Part shown: in pieces, positions 16,713 through 25,626 of the stretch | Position numbering within the stretch: position 1 is the first letter of the stretch | Layout of the letters: each line of letters starts with the position of its first letter | Origin: Hyphococcus sp. | Lineage (GTDB): Bacteria; Pseudomonadota; Alphaproteobacteria; Caulobacterales; Parvularculaceae | Assembly (NCBI GenBank): GCA_021776245.1 | Contig: JAJFGF010000073.1 | Location: 1 to 44,118, forward strand | Direction of reading: 5' to 3' | Length of the DNA: 44,118 bases | Made by a program: the position numbers and the translations under genes | The notes under the pieces: generated by a model | What the model saw: only the letters and a program-made list of their open reading frames with translations | The model's database searches: none | What the model was told of the DNA's origin: nothing

Positions 16713-19700
16713 CTAATCCTGCTGTTTGCCGACAAAATAGGCCTGTAATGGCGTGACTTCGAGATCGCCGGCGCGCATCGCCTCAATCGCTCTGACAGCG
16801 GCGCGCCCGCCGGCGGCGGTTGTGACGCAGGGAATTTTTTGCGCCAGGGAGGTGATGCGAATGGAGCGCGAGTCCTTGATCGACTGGGCGCCTTCGGTGG
16901 TGTTGAACACCAGATCAACTTCGCGGTTCTTCAGCGCATCGACAATATGCGGGCGGCCTTCAAGAACTTTGTTGACGCGCGATACTTTTAACCCCTGTTC
17001 AATAAAGTAATCCGCCGTGCCGCCGGTCGCGATGATCTTAAAGTCCATATCAAGAAGCCGCTTTGCGGCATTGACCATCTCGGCCTTGTCGGAATCCTTA
17101 AGCGAAATAAAAACGCAACCCGACATGGGAATATGCGCGCCGGCGGCAATCAGGCTTTTTGCACGCGCTTTAGCGAAGTTGACATCGATGCCCATGACTT
17201 CGCCGGTCGAACGCATCTCCGGCCCCAGGACTGTATCGACGCCCGGAAAGCGCGAAAATGGAAACACCACCTCTTTGACCGAAACATGACTAAAGACCGG
17301 ATAGGAAAGCGCCAGCGACGAAATTTTATGCCCCGCCATCACTTTCGCGGCGATCCGGGCGATCGGCAGGCCCGTGGATTTGGCGACAAAAGGCGCTGTG
17401 CGCGACGCGCGCGGATTGACCTCAAGAAGAAAGACGACGTCTCCTTTGATCGCGTACTGAACATTCATCAGACCGACAACGCCTAGTTCGAGCGCGAGTT
17501 TCGTTGTCTGTTCTTTCAACTCGGCGATCATCCTGTCGGACAGCGTATAAGGCGGGAGAGAGCAGGCGCTGTCGCCTGAGTGGACGCCAGCTTCTTCGAT
17601 ATGCTCCATGACGCCGGCGATAAAGACGTCCTCGCCGTCACAAATAGCATCAACATCAACTTCAACAGCGTTTTGAAGATATTGATCAAGGAGCAGGGGC
17701 TCTTTAGGTGAAATTTCGATTTGCGCTGTAGCAAGATACTGTTTCAACCCTGCCTCATCGCGGACGATTTCCATAGCGCGGCCGCCAAGCACATAAGAGG
17801 GCCGCGTGACCAGCGGATAACCGACACTGTTCGCAATCTCAGCGGCGTTTTCACGCGACGGCGCCGTCGCATTTTTCGGCTGCCTGAGGCCGAGCTTGGT
17901 CACAAGTTTCTGGAAACGCTCGCGGTCTTCGGCAAGATCGATCGCATCATAGGGGGTGCCGAGGATAGGAACGCCCTCGGCTTCGAGAACGCCAGCAAGT
18001 TTCAGCGGCGTTTGACCGCCATATTGCACAATGACGCCAAGAAGCTCGCCGGCCTCCTGTTCCTTGCGCACAATTTCGAGAACATCTTCTTCGGTCAACG
18101 GTTCGAAATAAAGCCGGTCGGATGTGTCGTAATCCGTGGAAACGGTTTCCGGATTGCAGTTCACCATGATCGATTCGACGCCGATATCGGCAAGCGCAAA
18201 CGCAGCATGACAACAACAATAGTCAAACTCGATTCCCTGGCCGATGCGATTAGGGCCGCCGCCGAGGATAATGACCTTTTTTCGGTCGCTGGGTTTTGCC
18301 TCGCATTGCGGCTCATCGCCGAATAAAGCCTCATAGGCCGAATACATATAGGGCGTTTTGGCAGCGAATTCGGCAGCGCAGGTATCGATACGCTTAAAGA
18401 CGGGTTTAACGCCGCGTTCATGTCGAAACATGCGGATTTCCCGCTCATCCCCATCGCAAAGCCGGGCAAGGCGCTGGTCAGAAAAACCCATGGATTTGAG
18501 CGCGCGCAACCGCTCAGCATCATCAGGCAGGCCTTCGCTTTCAACTTGCCGTTCCGCCGCGACGATTTCTTCAAGCTGCTCAAGAAACCACGGATCATAT
18601 TGCGTGATCGCGCGTACTTGCTCAATCGGCAGGCCGTGGCGAATCGCCTGCGCCGCAACGCGCAATCGATCAGGCGTGGGCGCGGCCAGCGCCGCGCGAA
18701 ACGCATTCGCATCATCGCCTTCGTCGAGACCGGCAATATGGATCGGATCGAGCCCGCAAAGTCCGGTCTCGAGCGACCGCAGCGCTTTTTGCAGCGACTC
18801 TTTAAACGAACGCCCGATTGCCATCGCCTCGCCGACGGATTTCATCGCGGTCGAGAGACTGCGTTCTGCGCCCGGAAATTTCTCAAACGCAAAGCGCGGA
18901 ATTTTCGTCACGACATAATCGATTGACGGTTCAAAAGCCGCGGGGGTCGCGCCGGTAATGTCGTTATCAAGTTCGTCGAGCGTATAGCCAATCGCAAGCT
19001 TGGCGGCGATGCGGGCAATGGGAAAGCCCGTCGCTTTGGATGCTAGCGCCGAGGAACGCGAGACACGCGGATTCATTTCGATGACGACGAGCCGCCCGGT
19101 ATCCGGTTGCACGGCGAATTGAACATTGGAGCCGCCAGTTTCAACGCCGATTTCGCGCATTACTGCAATCGACGCATTGCGCATCATCTGAAATTCTTTG
19201 TCGGTCAATGTCAGCGCGGGCGCCACAGTGATGGAATCCCCTGTATGGACTCCCATGGGGTCGATATTTTCGATGGAGCAAATGATCACGCAATTGTCCG
19301 CCTTGTCGCGGACAACTTCCATTTCAAATTCTTTCCAGCCAAGCAGACTTTCGTCGATCAGCACCTGACCGACGGGTGAGGCGTCGATGCCCGACCGGAC
19401 GATGTGCTCAAATTCTTCGCGATTGTAAGCAACGCCGCCGCCGGTGCCGCCCAGCGTAAAAGCCGGTCTGATTATTGCCGGCAGGCCAATTTCGTCGATC
19501 ATCTGTAATGCGCTTGCAACGCCGGCGGCGCGGTCATAACCGATGATCTTGCCGGCGTCATCCATGATTGGCGGCGCAGCAGCAATTGTCGCGCGGGGAT
19601 TTTCAAGGTCGATATTGTCCATCGCAGCGCGAAATTTCTTTCGGTCTTCCGCCTTCTCTATAACGTCGGCGCGGGCGCCGATCATCTCGACATTGTATTT

Positions 19701-20027
19701 TTCGAGGACGCCAGACTGCTCAAGGGTCAGTGCGCAATTGAGCGCAGTCTGACCGCCCATGGTCGGCAACAGCGCATCGGGGCGTTCGCGCGCAATAACT
19801 TTTTCAACAAATTCCGGCGTGATCGGCTCAATATAGGTGGCGTCGGCAAGTTCCGGATCGGTCATGATCGTCGCCGGATTGGAATTTACGAGGATGACCC
19901 GATAGCCTTCTTCTTTCAGCGCTTTGACCGCCTGAACGCCCGAATAATCAAATTCACAGGCCTGGCCGATCACGATCGGCCCCGCGCCGATAATCAGGAT
20001 CGAGGAAATGTCGGTGCGTTTTGGCAT
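16713..20027 (-). CDS. carB: carbamoyl-phosphate synthase large subunit
   Basis: Makes carbamoyl phosphate from bicarbonate, ATP and ammonia delivered by CarA, for arginine and pyrimidine synthesis. The 1104-residue protein starts [29 protein letters not shown], has two ATP-grasp halves (second beginning [24 protein letters not shown] at about residue 575), and closes with an MGS-like allosteric domain (from about [17 protein letters not shown]), where effectors such as UMP bind in other species. All expected regions are present. The carA gene is 5.6 kb away on the same strand, so the subunits are not co-transcribed directly. Confidence 0.97.
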   Translation of the reverse strand: MPKRTDISSILIIGAGPIVIGQACEFDYSGVQAVKALKEEGYRVILVNSNPATIMTDPELADATYIEPITPEFVEKVIARERPDALLPTMGGQTALNCALTLEQSGVLEKYNVEMIGARADVIEKAEDRKKFRAAMDNIDLENPRATIAAAPPIMDDAGKIIGYDRAAGVASALQMIDEIGLPAIIRPAFTLGGTGGGVAYNREEFEHIVRSGIDASPVGQVLIDESLLGWKEFEMEVVRDKADNCVIICSIENIDPMGVHTGDSITVAPALTLTDKEFQMMRNASIAVMREIGVETGGSNVQFAVQPDTGRLVVIEMNPRVSRSSALASKATGFPIARIAAKLAIGYTLDELDNDITGATPAAFEPSIDYVVTKIPRFAFEKFPGAERSLSTAMKSVGEAMAIGRSFKESLQKALRSLETGLCGLDPIHIAGLDEGDDANAFRAALAAPTPDRLRVAAQAIRHGLPIEQVRAITQYDPWFLEQLEEIVAAERQVESEGLPDDAERLRALKSMGFSDQRLARLCDGDEREIRMFRHERGVKPVFKRIDTCAAEFAAKTPYMYSAYEALFGDEPQCEAKPSDRKKVIILGGGPNRIGQGIEFDYCCCHAAFALADIGVESIMVNCNPETVSTDYDTSDRLYFEPLTEEDVLEIVRKEQEAGELLGVIVQYGGQTPLKLAGVLEAEGVPILGTPYDAIDLAEDRERFQKLVTKLGLRQPKNATAPSRENAAEIANSVGYPLVTRPSYVLGGRAMEIVRDEAGLKQYLATAQIEISPKEPLLLDQYLQNAVEVDVDAICDGEDVFIAGVMEHIEEAGVHSGDSACSLPPYTLSDRMIAELKEQTTKLALELGVVGLMNVQYAIKGDVVFLLEVNPRASRTAPFVAKSTGLPIARIAAKVMAGHKISSLALSYPVFSHVSVKEVVFPFSRFPGVDTVLGPEMRSTGEVMGIDVNFAKARAKSLIAAGAHIPMSGCVFISLKDSDKAEMVNAAKRLLDMDFKIIATGGTADYFIEQGLKVSRVNKVLEGRPHIVDALKNREVDLVFNTTEGAQSIKDSRSIRITSLAQKIPCVTTAAGGRAAVRAIEAMRAGDLEVTPLQAYFVGKQQD

Positions 20028-20161
20028 CTTTACTCGCGCGCAGCCGCGCCAACGAAGCGGACCCTTTTGGGATCGCTCGCGCGCGGAATTGGAATCAGTT
20101 GTCGGCTAAAGCGGTTTCTTAGGTGATCAATGCGCAGATGAAAAGGCCTCAAAATGACCGC

Positions 20162-20213
20162 TTGACATAATACCATATGGTTTCATATAAAGAGAAACCA
20201 AAAGGTTTTATGT
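20162..20213 (+). promoter_or_regulatory. promoter and repeated operator of the ArsR/SRPBCC pair
   Basis: A near-consensus sigma-70 promoter is visible: TTGACA (20162-20167), an 18-base spacer and TATAAA (20186-20191). Overlapping it is a direct repeat with 25-base spacing, ACCATATGGTTTCATAT (20172-20188) and ACCAAAAGGTTTTATGT (20197-20213). Each copy contains an ACC-n4-GGT dyad, a plausible half-site pair for a dimeric winged-helix repressor. One copy sits between -35 and -10 and the other covers the transcription start, so binding would block transcription. The binding protein is probably the ArsR-type regulator encoded just downstream. Confidence 0.65.
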
Positions 20214-20538
20214 GATGACGCGACCAGACGCTGTTCAACCGGTTTTCAGGGCGCTCGCCGATCCGACCCGGCGCGCAATCCTTTCGATGCTCGCAACGGG
20301 TGATCGCCCGATCGGCGATATTGCGGCGAAATTTGAAATGACCCGTCCGGCGGTCGCAAAACATCTCGCCATTTTGAAAGAGGGCGACTTGATCACGGTT
20401 GAAGCGATTGGCCGTGAACGGATCAATAAGCTCAATCCCGCTGCGCTTAAAACTGCGCAGGAGTGGCTCAATCACTTCGACCATTTCTGGGATGAAAAAC
20501 TGTCAAAACTAAAGCAAGCTGTGGAGGAGAAGAAATGA
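20212..20538 (+). CDS. ArsR-family transcriptional regulator
   Basis: A 108-residue winged-helix protein, probably a dimeric repressor. The core VFRALADPTRRAILSMLATGDRPIGDIAAKFEMTRPAVAKHLAILKEGDLITVEAIGRERINKLNP is the ArsR HTH with recognition helix around TRPAVAKHLAIL. The metal-binding ELCVCDL motif is absent and there is no cysteine, so metals are an unlikely signal. It belongs to the subgroup commonly paired with an SRPBCC/AHSA1 protein, here overlapping by 4 bases. The start may be GTG 20212 or, better, ATG 20215, with AAGG 9 bases before it. It probably represses its own promoter through the repeat described above. Confidence 0.9.
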   Translation: MMTRPDAVQPVFRALADPTRRAILSMLATGDRPIGDIAAKFEMTRPAVAKHLAILKEGDLITVEAIGRERINKLNPAALKTAQEWLNHFDHFWDEKLSKLKQAVEEKK

Positions 20539-20957
20539 CCGCGCTAAAAATTGTAAAAACGATATTCCTAAAAGCCCCGCCAAGCCATGTCTGGAAATTC
20601 CTGACCGAAGCCGACAAGCTCGCAATCTGGTTTCACCAGGGCGAAAGCGATTTGACCGAAGGCGGGGACTGGGCGCTCTTGACCAACAGCCTCGGCAAGG
20701 AAGGCGAGCGCATGTGTTGGGGAACCGTCAAGGAAATGAAACCGCCGGAACGACTGGTGCATACATTCACCCATCCTTTCCTGAAAGAAGTTGAAACCAC
20801 CTGCACATGGACACTCGACGGCGTCGGCAATGGAACGGTGCTGACGCTGGTCCATGATGGCTGGGACCAGGTCGAAGATGACGCCTTCGGCATGGCCGCA
20901 AACCACGATACGGGCTGGGATGAGCATTTTGGCCGGCTGCGGCGAGTGACGAGCTAA
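20535..20957 (+). CDS. SRPBCC (AHSA1-like) domain protein
   Basis: A 140-residue START-like protein with a hydrophobic cavity, likely binding a small ligand. The pattern KTIFLKAPPSHVWKFLTEADKLAIWFHQGESDLTEGGDW at the start and the middle segment GTVKEMKPPERLVHTFTHPF, then TCTWTLDGVGNGTVLTLVHDGW, are characteristic of the AHSA1/SRPBCC group. Its ATG overlaps the stop of the ArsR gene (ATGA), so the two are translationally coupled. In such pairs the SRPBCC protein is thought to bind or process the signal sensed by the regulator; the ligand is not known here. Confidence 0.88.
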   Translation: MTALKIVKTIFLKAPPSHVWKFLTEADKLAIWFHQGESDLTEGGDWALLTNSLGKEGERMCWGTVKEMKPPERLVHTFTHPFLKEVETTCTWTLDGVGNGTVLTLVHDGWDQVEDDAFGMAANHDTGWDEHFGRLRRVTS

Positions 20958-21080
20958 CGAAAAATTTAACTGGAATTGGGCGTCCGGTTGAGCCGGGCGC
21001 CTGCTTTTTACCGGATTAATGTGCTACGATTCCCTGCACCACAGGCCACATCTCGTGGCGGCTCAGGATCGGAGGGGATT

Positions 21081-22076
21081 ATGCGGATATTATTGACTTT
21101 TTTGACGTGCCTTTTGGCCTGCGGCGGCGCACTGGCGCAAGAAACTGTCGATATAAGAGAATGGGAAGTTCCCTACGAGAATTCCCGTCCGCGCGACCCT
21201 TTTGCGAAGAACGCAAACGATGTCTGGTTTGTCGGACAGCGGACCGGCTATCTGGCGCGGCTCGATTCGGCGACCGGCGAATTCACAAAAGTCGAACTCA
21301 AAGAGGGTTCCGGCCCGCATAATCTGATCGTCGGATCGGACGGTATCGTCTGGTATGCGGGCAACCGCACCGCCCTGATCGGACGTTACGATCCCGCAAC
21401 GGGCGAAACTGAGGAAATTCCGATGCCCGATGCGGCCGCGCGTGATCCGCATACGCTGGTTTTTGACGACGGCGAGAAAAACATCTGGTTCACGCTTCAG
21501 GGCGCGAATATGATGGGTCGGCTGAATATCGCGTCGCGTAAAGTTGACATTATCCCTTCAAAGACTGAACGCGCGCGGCCTTACGGCATCAAGATGGCCC
21601 CGGACGGGTCGGTCTGGGTTGCGCTTTTCGGCGTTCCAAAACTTGGTCGCATTGATCCTGAAACGCTGGCTCTTACGGAAATAAATCTGCCCCGCGCGGA
21701 AACGCGTCCGCGCAGGCTTGAAGTCACGCGCGATGGCCGCGTCTGGTATGTGGATTACGCCAAAGGCATGCTCGGGGTTTATGACCCAAAAACCGAAGAA
21801 ATCGAAGAATGGCAAATGCCGCAAGGCGAGGGCGCACGGCCCTATGGCACAGCGGCGGATGCAAGCGGCCGGATATGGATTGCCGCGTCAGGCGTCAGCC
21901 CCAATGTCTTTTTAGGCTTTGATCCGGCAAGTGAAGAATTTTTCAGCGCCACCGATATTCCTTCCGGCGGCGGCACAATCAGGCATATGCATTATCATCA
22001 GCCCTCCGGCGCCGTGTGGTTCGGGACAGACACCAATTTTGTCGGCCGCGCGATCGTCGAGCCGCAAGGTGATTAA
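21081..22076 (+). CDS. secreted Vgb-like beta-propeller (streptogramin lyase family)
   Basis: The 331-residue product has a signal peptide (MRILLTFLTCLLACGGALAQ; LLAC could also serve as a lipobox) and then a run of about seven short repeats of the type DGxVWxxxxxxxxIGRxDPxTGE, the propeller blades of the virginiamycin B lyase-like family. Examples are SDGIVWYAGNRTALIGRYDPATGE and PDGSVWVALFGVPKLGRIDPETL. The start at 21081 was chosen because GGAGGGG stands right before it and a signal peptide follows; an upstream in-frame start at 20976 gives no signal peptide. The true Vgb enzymes open streptogramin antibiotics, but most homologues have unknown substrates. The next gene overlaps its stop codon, so the two probably act together. 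Confidence 0.82.
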   Translation: MRILLTFLTCLLACGGALAQETVDIREWEVPYENSRPRDPFAKNANDVWFVGQRTGYLARLDSATGEFTKVELKEGSGPHNLIVGSDGIVWYAGNRTALIGRYDPATGETEEIPMPDAAARDPHTLVFDDGEKNIWFTLQGANMMGRLNIASRKVDIIPSKTERARPYGIKMAPDGSVWVALFGVPKLGRIDPETLALTEINLPRAETRPRRLEVTRDGRVWYVDYAKGMLGVYDPKTEEIEEWQMPQGEGARPYGTAADASGRIWIAASGVSPNVFLGFDPASEEFFSATDIPSGGGTIRHMHYHQPSGAVWFGTDTNFVGRAIVEPQGD

Positions 22077-22581
22077 CGCTTCCAGAGCTGCGCTTTATGT
22101 CGTCGTCCCTGGTTTCATGTTTGGCGTGGCGCATGCCAACCCTGACGGTGCGCCGTGGGGATCGGCTGATCCGAATGCGGCGCAGAATTGTGCGTCGTGC
22201 CACTATGACGGAGAGCCCGTTCAGGATTCCGGGTCAGTTGTCTTCACAGGACTCACCAGCAGAATAGAGCCCGGCAAATTATACAACATGGTTTTGATTT
22301 TCGCGAAACCGAAAGGCGCGGCTACTGGTTTTCTTGCTGTGGCGACGCAGGGTAAATTCTCGTCGCCGGACGATCCAAACCTTGAGGCAGACGGCGCGCA
22401 GATTCGCTCGACCTCAACAACTCGTATCGGCGATCGTGCATTGTGGCGGGTGCAGTGGCGCGCGCCAATCGAACCAATCAAAGACGTCACATTCTTCGTC
22501 GCGGTCAATGCCGGCAATGACGATCAGTCCCCCTTGGGCGATCAAGTTCATTTCAAGACAGTGACATTTCAGGCAGATTAG
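22069..22581 (+). CDS. exported CxxCH (haem-site) protein with a Reeler-like domain
   Basis: A GTG at 22069 overlaps the stop of the propeller gene by 8 bases and gives a 170-residue protein with a signal peptide (about 1-23, ending GVAHA). Right after it come NAAQNCASCHYDG, with a single c-type haem site CASCH (41-45), and a beta-rich domain containing IEPGKLYNMVLIFAKPKGAATGFLAVATQGKF and LWRVQWRAP, resembling the Reeler/choice-of-anchor V group. A much longer in-frame reading from 21919 would bury the signal peptide and was rejected. It may be a periplasmic cytochrome-like partner of the propeller. No haem-ligation distal residue can be named. Confidence 0.75.
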   Translation: MINASRAALYVVVPGFMFGVAHANPDGAPWGSADPNAAQNCASCHYDGEPVQDSGSVVFTGLTSRIEPGKLYNMVLIFAKPKGAATGFLAVATQGKFSSPDDPNLEADGAQIRSTSTTRIGDRALWRVQWRAPIEPIKDVTFFVAVNAGNDDQSPLGDQVHFKTVTFQAD

Positions 22582-22584
22582 AAA

Positions 22585-23313
22585 TCACTGCCAGCGCTTC
22601 GATAATTTCTGATCCATTTCATTCGGCGCCTGTTTTGTTGCGCCGCCATAACCAGTAATGCTGTCGCCGACAAAGGGATTAGACCGGCGCTCGGCGCCAA
22701 AGGTCGATGTGGGGCCATGTCCGGGGACAAACTGCATCTCATCGCCCAATGGCCAGAGCTTTTGCGTAATCGAATTGATCAGCATCTGGTGATCGCCACG
22801 CGGAAAATCCGTGCGGCCGATTGAGCCCGCGAACAAAACATCCCCGACAAAAGCGATATTGGCGCCCTGATGATGGATCACCACATGGCCCGGCGTGTGG
22901 CCCGGGGTATAAACCACGTCAAATTTGATCCCGTCGAGTTCCAGGGTATCGCCGTCATTGAGCCATTTGTCGGGCGTGCAATCCTCGCCGGCGCCGGGAT
23001 GGCCATATTGCGCCCAGTGATTGGCGATCTCGTCGAGCCAGAACGTGTCTTCCTGATGCGGCCCAATGATCGGCGCGCCGGTTTTGCGCTTAATGGCTTC
23101 AGCGCCGCCTGCATGATCGAGGTGTCCATGGGTCAGCCAGATCTGCTCAATCTGGGCGTCAAACTCTTCCGCCGCCTTTAATATCTTCTCTGGCTCGCCG
23201 CCGGGATCAACCACAGCCGCTTTGCCCGAAGGCGCGCGAATGATTGAGCAGTTCTGCTGGAACGGCGTTACGGGCACGATGCGAATCTGAAACGGCGGTT
23301 GTGTATTGCTCAT
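22585..23313 (-). CDS. MBL-fold metallo-hydrolase (glyoxalase II-like, YcbL type)
   Basis: A 242-residue two-metal hydrolase. The metal ligands are visible: HGHLDH at 62-67 (His62, His64, Asp66, His67), His143 in TPGHTPGH, Asp158 in FVGDVLF and His199 in VPGHGP. The overall layout, with FAGSIGRTDFPRGD and no separate helical glyoxalase II substrate domain, fits the YcbL/GloC subgroup, which has been linked to hydrolysis of thioesters such as S-lactoylglutathione. It converges on the CxxCH gene with a 3-base gap, and no terminator is visible there. Confidence 0.9.
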   Translation of the reverse strand: MSNTQPPFQIRIVPVTPFQQNCSIIRAPSGKAAVVDPGGEPEKILKAAEEFDAQIEQIWLTHGHLDHAGGAEAIKRKTGAPIIGPHQEDTFWLDEIANHWAQYGHPGAGEDCTPDKWLNDGDTLELDGIKFDVVYTPGHTPGHVVIHHQGANIAFVGDVLFAGSIGRTDFPRGDHQMLINSITQKLWPLGDEMQFVPGHGPTSTFGAERRSNPFVGDSITGYGGATKQAPNEMDQKLSKRWQ

Positions 23314-23401
23314 CGGCCATAGATAGCGGGGGCGGCGATGGATTTAAAGGCGCCCGCTCACCTGCCGTCACGGGGCTCAATTTGCGTAAAGCCAAATGCA
23401 G

Positions 23402-23827
23402 CTAACCGCCGACCGTAATCGAACGCAGCGTGACCAGCGCGGTTGCGCAAAGTGTGCGGACGCCTTCTTTTTCGCCATAGACATCAGACTGAACAACGCC
23501 AATCGATTTTCCGGCGGAAACAACGCGGGCCTCGGCCGCCAGCATGTCGCCAGCCGCGGGTTTTAGAAAATTGATCTTGAGCTCAATCGTCATGCACGCC
23601 TTGCCCTCAGGCAGCACTGTCGCATAGGCGGCGCCCGCCGCATGATCGGCGAGCCCGGTGACAACGCCAGCATGCACATAGCCTAGAAATTGCGTGAGTT
23701 CCGGTTTTGGCGCGACTTCAAGTGTGATGGCGCCTTCCTCAAAATCTCGGATCTTAAACCCGGCTTCGCCGGTAAACCCCTGATCAGTGATTTTCTGAAA
23801 CAGCGCTTTCAATTCGTCATTTTTCAT
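23402..23827 (-). CDS. PaaI-family hotdog thioesterase
   Basis: A 141-residue single hotdog-fold protein, probably an acyl-CoA thioesterase. The central helix segment FLGYVHAGVVTGLADHAAGAAYATVLPEGKACMTIELKINFLKPAAGDMLAAEARVV is the signature of the PaaI/YdiI group, with the HAGVVTGLAD motif carrying the usual active-site Asp. The ATG at 23827 (MKNDELKALF) was chosen because the longer reading from 23932 adds 35 residues unlike the family and no better ribosome-binding site. The start of the gene is 111 bases from the divergent YcaQ-like gene. Substrate not known. Confidence 0.85.
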   Translation of the reverse strand: MKNDELKALFQKITDQGFTGEAGFKIRDFEEGAITLEVAPKPELTQFLGYVHAGVVTGLADHAAGAAYATVLPEGKACMTIELKINFLKPAAGDMLAAEARVVSAGKSIGVVQSDVYGEKEGVRTLCATALVTLRSITVGG

Positions 23828-23938
23828 GGTGGCAAGCCTACGCAGCCAAATGTTCGGTGAAAACGAAAATTGGCAGTTGCCGCTGCAATATGTTTTGATG
23901 GCTGAATTCAGATTCTCCAACAGTCCTGACAAGGCGCC

Positions 23939-25120
23939 ATGACACTAACAATTTCAAATCGCGACGCGCGGCGGCTGTGGCTTGAGCGGCAGGGCCTTGC
24001 CGACACGCCAACCGGCGCGCTTGATGATGACGGGCTCGCAGCCATCATCGAAAGGCTTGGCTTTGTTCAGCTCGATACGATCCGGATTATCGCCCGGGCC
24101 CACGATCACATATTGTGGTCGCGCAATCAGAACTACCGCGAGCCAATGCTCGACAGGCTGATCAAAGACCGCGCGGTGTTTGAGCATTTCACTCATGACG
24201 CTTCTATCCTGCCAATGAATTTTTATCCCTATTGGCGCCGGCAATTCGATCGTATGCGCAAGCGTGTTGACAGCAGCCGCTGGTATGAATTCATGCCGTC
24301 AAAAGGGGCGTGCGAAAAAATACTCAAACGCGTTGAAGCGGAGGGGCCGCTATCGACCCGGGATTTTGAAACCAAAGCCACAAAAAAAGAAAAAGCCGCC
24401 TGGGTGCGTCCGCCGCACAAGGTGGCGCTGGATTATTATTGGTATGCGGGCGTGCTTGCGACCTGCCACCGCCGCAATTTCATCAAACATTACGATACCC
24501 GCGAAAAAGTCATCCCAGGGAATCTGCGCGACAAAGCCGTCAGCGACAACAAGCAGATTGACTGGCTTTGTTCCAATGCGCTCGACCGATTGGGTTTTGC
24601 CAGCGAAGGCGATCTCCAGCGTTTTTGGGATGCGATGGATCTCGACGAAGTCAAAGCCTGGACAAAAAAGCGCCGCAAGAAACTTGTTGATGTCGAGATC
24701 AAAACCGCCAATGGCGATGCCTATAAAGCTTTTGCGCCGGAAGATGTTGAGGAAAGCCTCGCGAAACTGAAATCACCGACCAGCCGATTGCGGCTGTTGA
24801 ATCCATTTGACCCCGTCATCCGCGACCGCAACCGCATGGCGCGTCTCTTTGGTTTTGACTATCGCGTGGAAATGTTCGTCCCCGCCGCAAAGCGTCAATA
24901 TGGCTATTATATTTACCCAATGCTGGAGGGCGATCGGTTTGTCGGCCGCATCGAAGCTAAAGCCGACCGCAAACAAGGGCGCATTTCCGTTGACAATGTC
25001 TGGTGGGAAAAGGGCGTCAAGACGACGCCGGCGCGCATGAAGAAGCTGGACGCCGAACTGGAGCGCATTGGAAGGTTTGTCGGGGCGACGGATGTGGATT
25101 GGATGTGTAAACGTGTTTGA
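23939..25120 (+). CDS. YcaQ-family DNA glycosylase (winged-helix)
   Basis: A 393-residue protein of the AlkZ/YcaQ (HTH_42) superfamily, which removes bulky or cross-linked alkylated bases from DNA. The catalytic QxD motif is present as GFVQLDTIRIIARAHDHILWSR (Gln44, Asp46), the hallmark of the YcaQ branch. The rest follows the three winged-helix plan, with FEHFTHDASILPMNFYPYWR, LRLLNPFDPVIRDRNRMARLFGFDYRVEMFVPAAKRQYGYYIYPMLEGDRFVGRIEAKADR near the end as in the family. Length is standard. It begins 6 bases after a run of GC-rich sequence with GACAAGGCG ahead of the ATG. No gene partner is evident. Confidence 0.9.
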   Translation: MTLTISNRDARRLWLERQGLADTPTGALDDDGLAAIIERLGFVQLDTIRIIARAHDHILWSRNQNYREPMLDRLIKDRAVFEHFTHDASILPMNFYPYWRRQFDRMRKRVDSSRWYEFMPSKGACEKILKRVEAEGPLSTRDFETKATKKEKAAWVRPPHKVALDYYWYAGVLATCHRRNFIKHYDTREKVIPGNLRDKAVSDNKQIDWLCSNALDRLGFASEGDLQRFWDAMDLDEVKAWTKKRRKKLVDVEIKTANGDAYKAFAPEDVEESLAKLKSPTSRLRLLNPFDPVIRDRNRMARLFGFDYRVEMFVPAAKRQYGYYIYPMLEGDRFVGRIEAKADRKQGRISVDNVWWEKGVKTTPARMKKLDAELERIGRFVGATDVDWMCKRV

Positions 25121-25137
25121 TACATCGTGTAAATTAG

Positions 25138-25188
25138 CCCCCACCCAAAACTGCGTTGCAGTTTTGACCTCCCCTCAAGGGGGAGGTG
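25138..25188 (+). repeat. REP-like element, left copy
   Basis: Structure in order: CCCCCACCC (25138-25146), hairpin AAAACTGC-GTT-GCAGTTTT (25147-25165), then ACCTCCCC (25167-25174) -TCAA- GGGGGAGGT (25179-25187). The same architecture occurs in inverted orientation at 25567-25617. The GC-box hairpin is nearly identical in both copies, while the first hairpin has different arms that still pair. Confidence 0.85.
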
Positions 25189-25220
25189 AAACTCAGCATC
25201 ATTTTTGATATTCTTTCAAA

Positions 25221-25580
25221 ATGGCTAGTGAGCGCGCGAGAACGTTACGGAAGAGTCAAACTGATGCCGAAAGGATTTTCCGGCAGGCAGTGAGAATGCG
25301 ACAGCTTGACGGTCATAAATTTCGGCGACAACAGCCTATTGGCGATTACATTGTTGATTTCATTTGCCTGGAACAGAAGCTGATCATTGAACTCGACGGC
25401 GAACAGCACGCTTGCGAACCCCAGAAAGCCTATGATGAAAAAAGAGACGCTTGGTTGGAAGCTCGCGGGTATCGCGTAAACCGTTATTGGAACAACGAAA
25501 TCTACAACAACCTTCACGGCGTTCTTGCAGAAGTAGCAACTCACTTGCGTGACCCAACATATGGCCCACCTCCCCCTTGA
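25221..25580 (+). CDS. DUF559 endonuclease-like protein (Vsr fold)
   Basis: A 119-residue protein of the DUF559 family, related in fold to very-short-patch repair endonucleases and restriction-like PD-(D/E)XK nucleases. The likely active-site residues are Asp46 (IGDYIVDFICLEQ), Glu57 and Asp59 in KLIIELDGEQH, with His63; the C-terminal block RGYRVNRYWNNEIYNNLHGVL is also typical. It lies between inverted copies of a REP-like repeat, and its last codons (ending GPPPP) and its TGA stop are inside the right copy. It has no obvious ribosome-binding site (TTTCAAAATG). Its biochemical role is unknown; the link with repeats is discussed in the findings. Confidence 0.88.
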   Translation: MASERARTLRKSQTDAERIFRQAVRMRQLDGHKFRRQQPIGDYIVDFICLEQKLIIELDGEQHACEPQKAYDEKRDAWLEARGYRVNRYWNNEIYNNLHGVLAEVATHLRDPTYGPPPP

Positions 25581-25617
25581 GGGGAGGTCGAAATTCCAAC
25601 GGAATTTCGGGTGGGGG
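25567..25617 (-). repeat. REP-like element, right (inverted) copy
   Basis: Inverted counterpart of 25138-25188: ACCTCCCCC (25568-25576) -TTGA- GGGGAGGT (25581-25588), hairpin GAAATTCC-AAC-GGAATTTC (25590-25608), then GGGTGGGGG (25609-25617). It contains the stop codon of the DUF559 gene and ends 9 bases before the carA stop, so it can also serve as a transcription end for both. Confidence 0.85.
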
Positions 25618-25626
25618 ATGAAATCC

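Noticed and set aside
21919-22581. A longer start for the CxxCH protein
   Set aside because: It would overlap the propeller gene by 158 bases and bury the signal peptide that follows GTG 22069.
25138-25617. The two repeats as a CRISPR array or as inverted ends of a classical insertion sequence
   Set aside because: There are only two copies, in inverted orientation, 380 bases apart with a gene between. No DDE transposase and no target duplication are visible. They look like REP-type elements.
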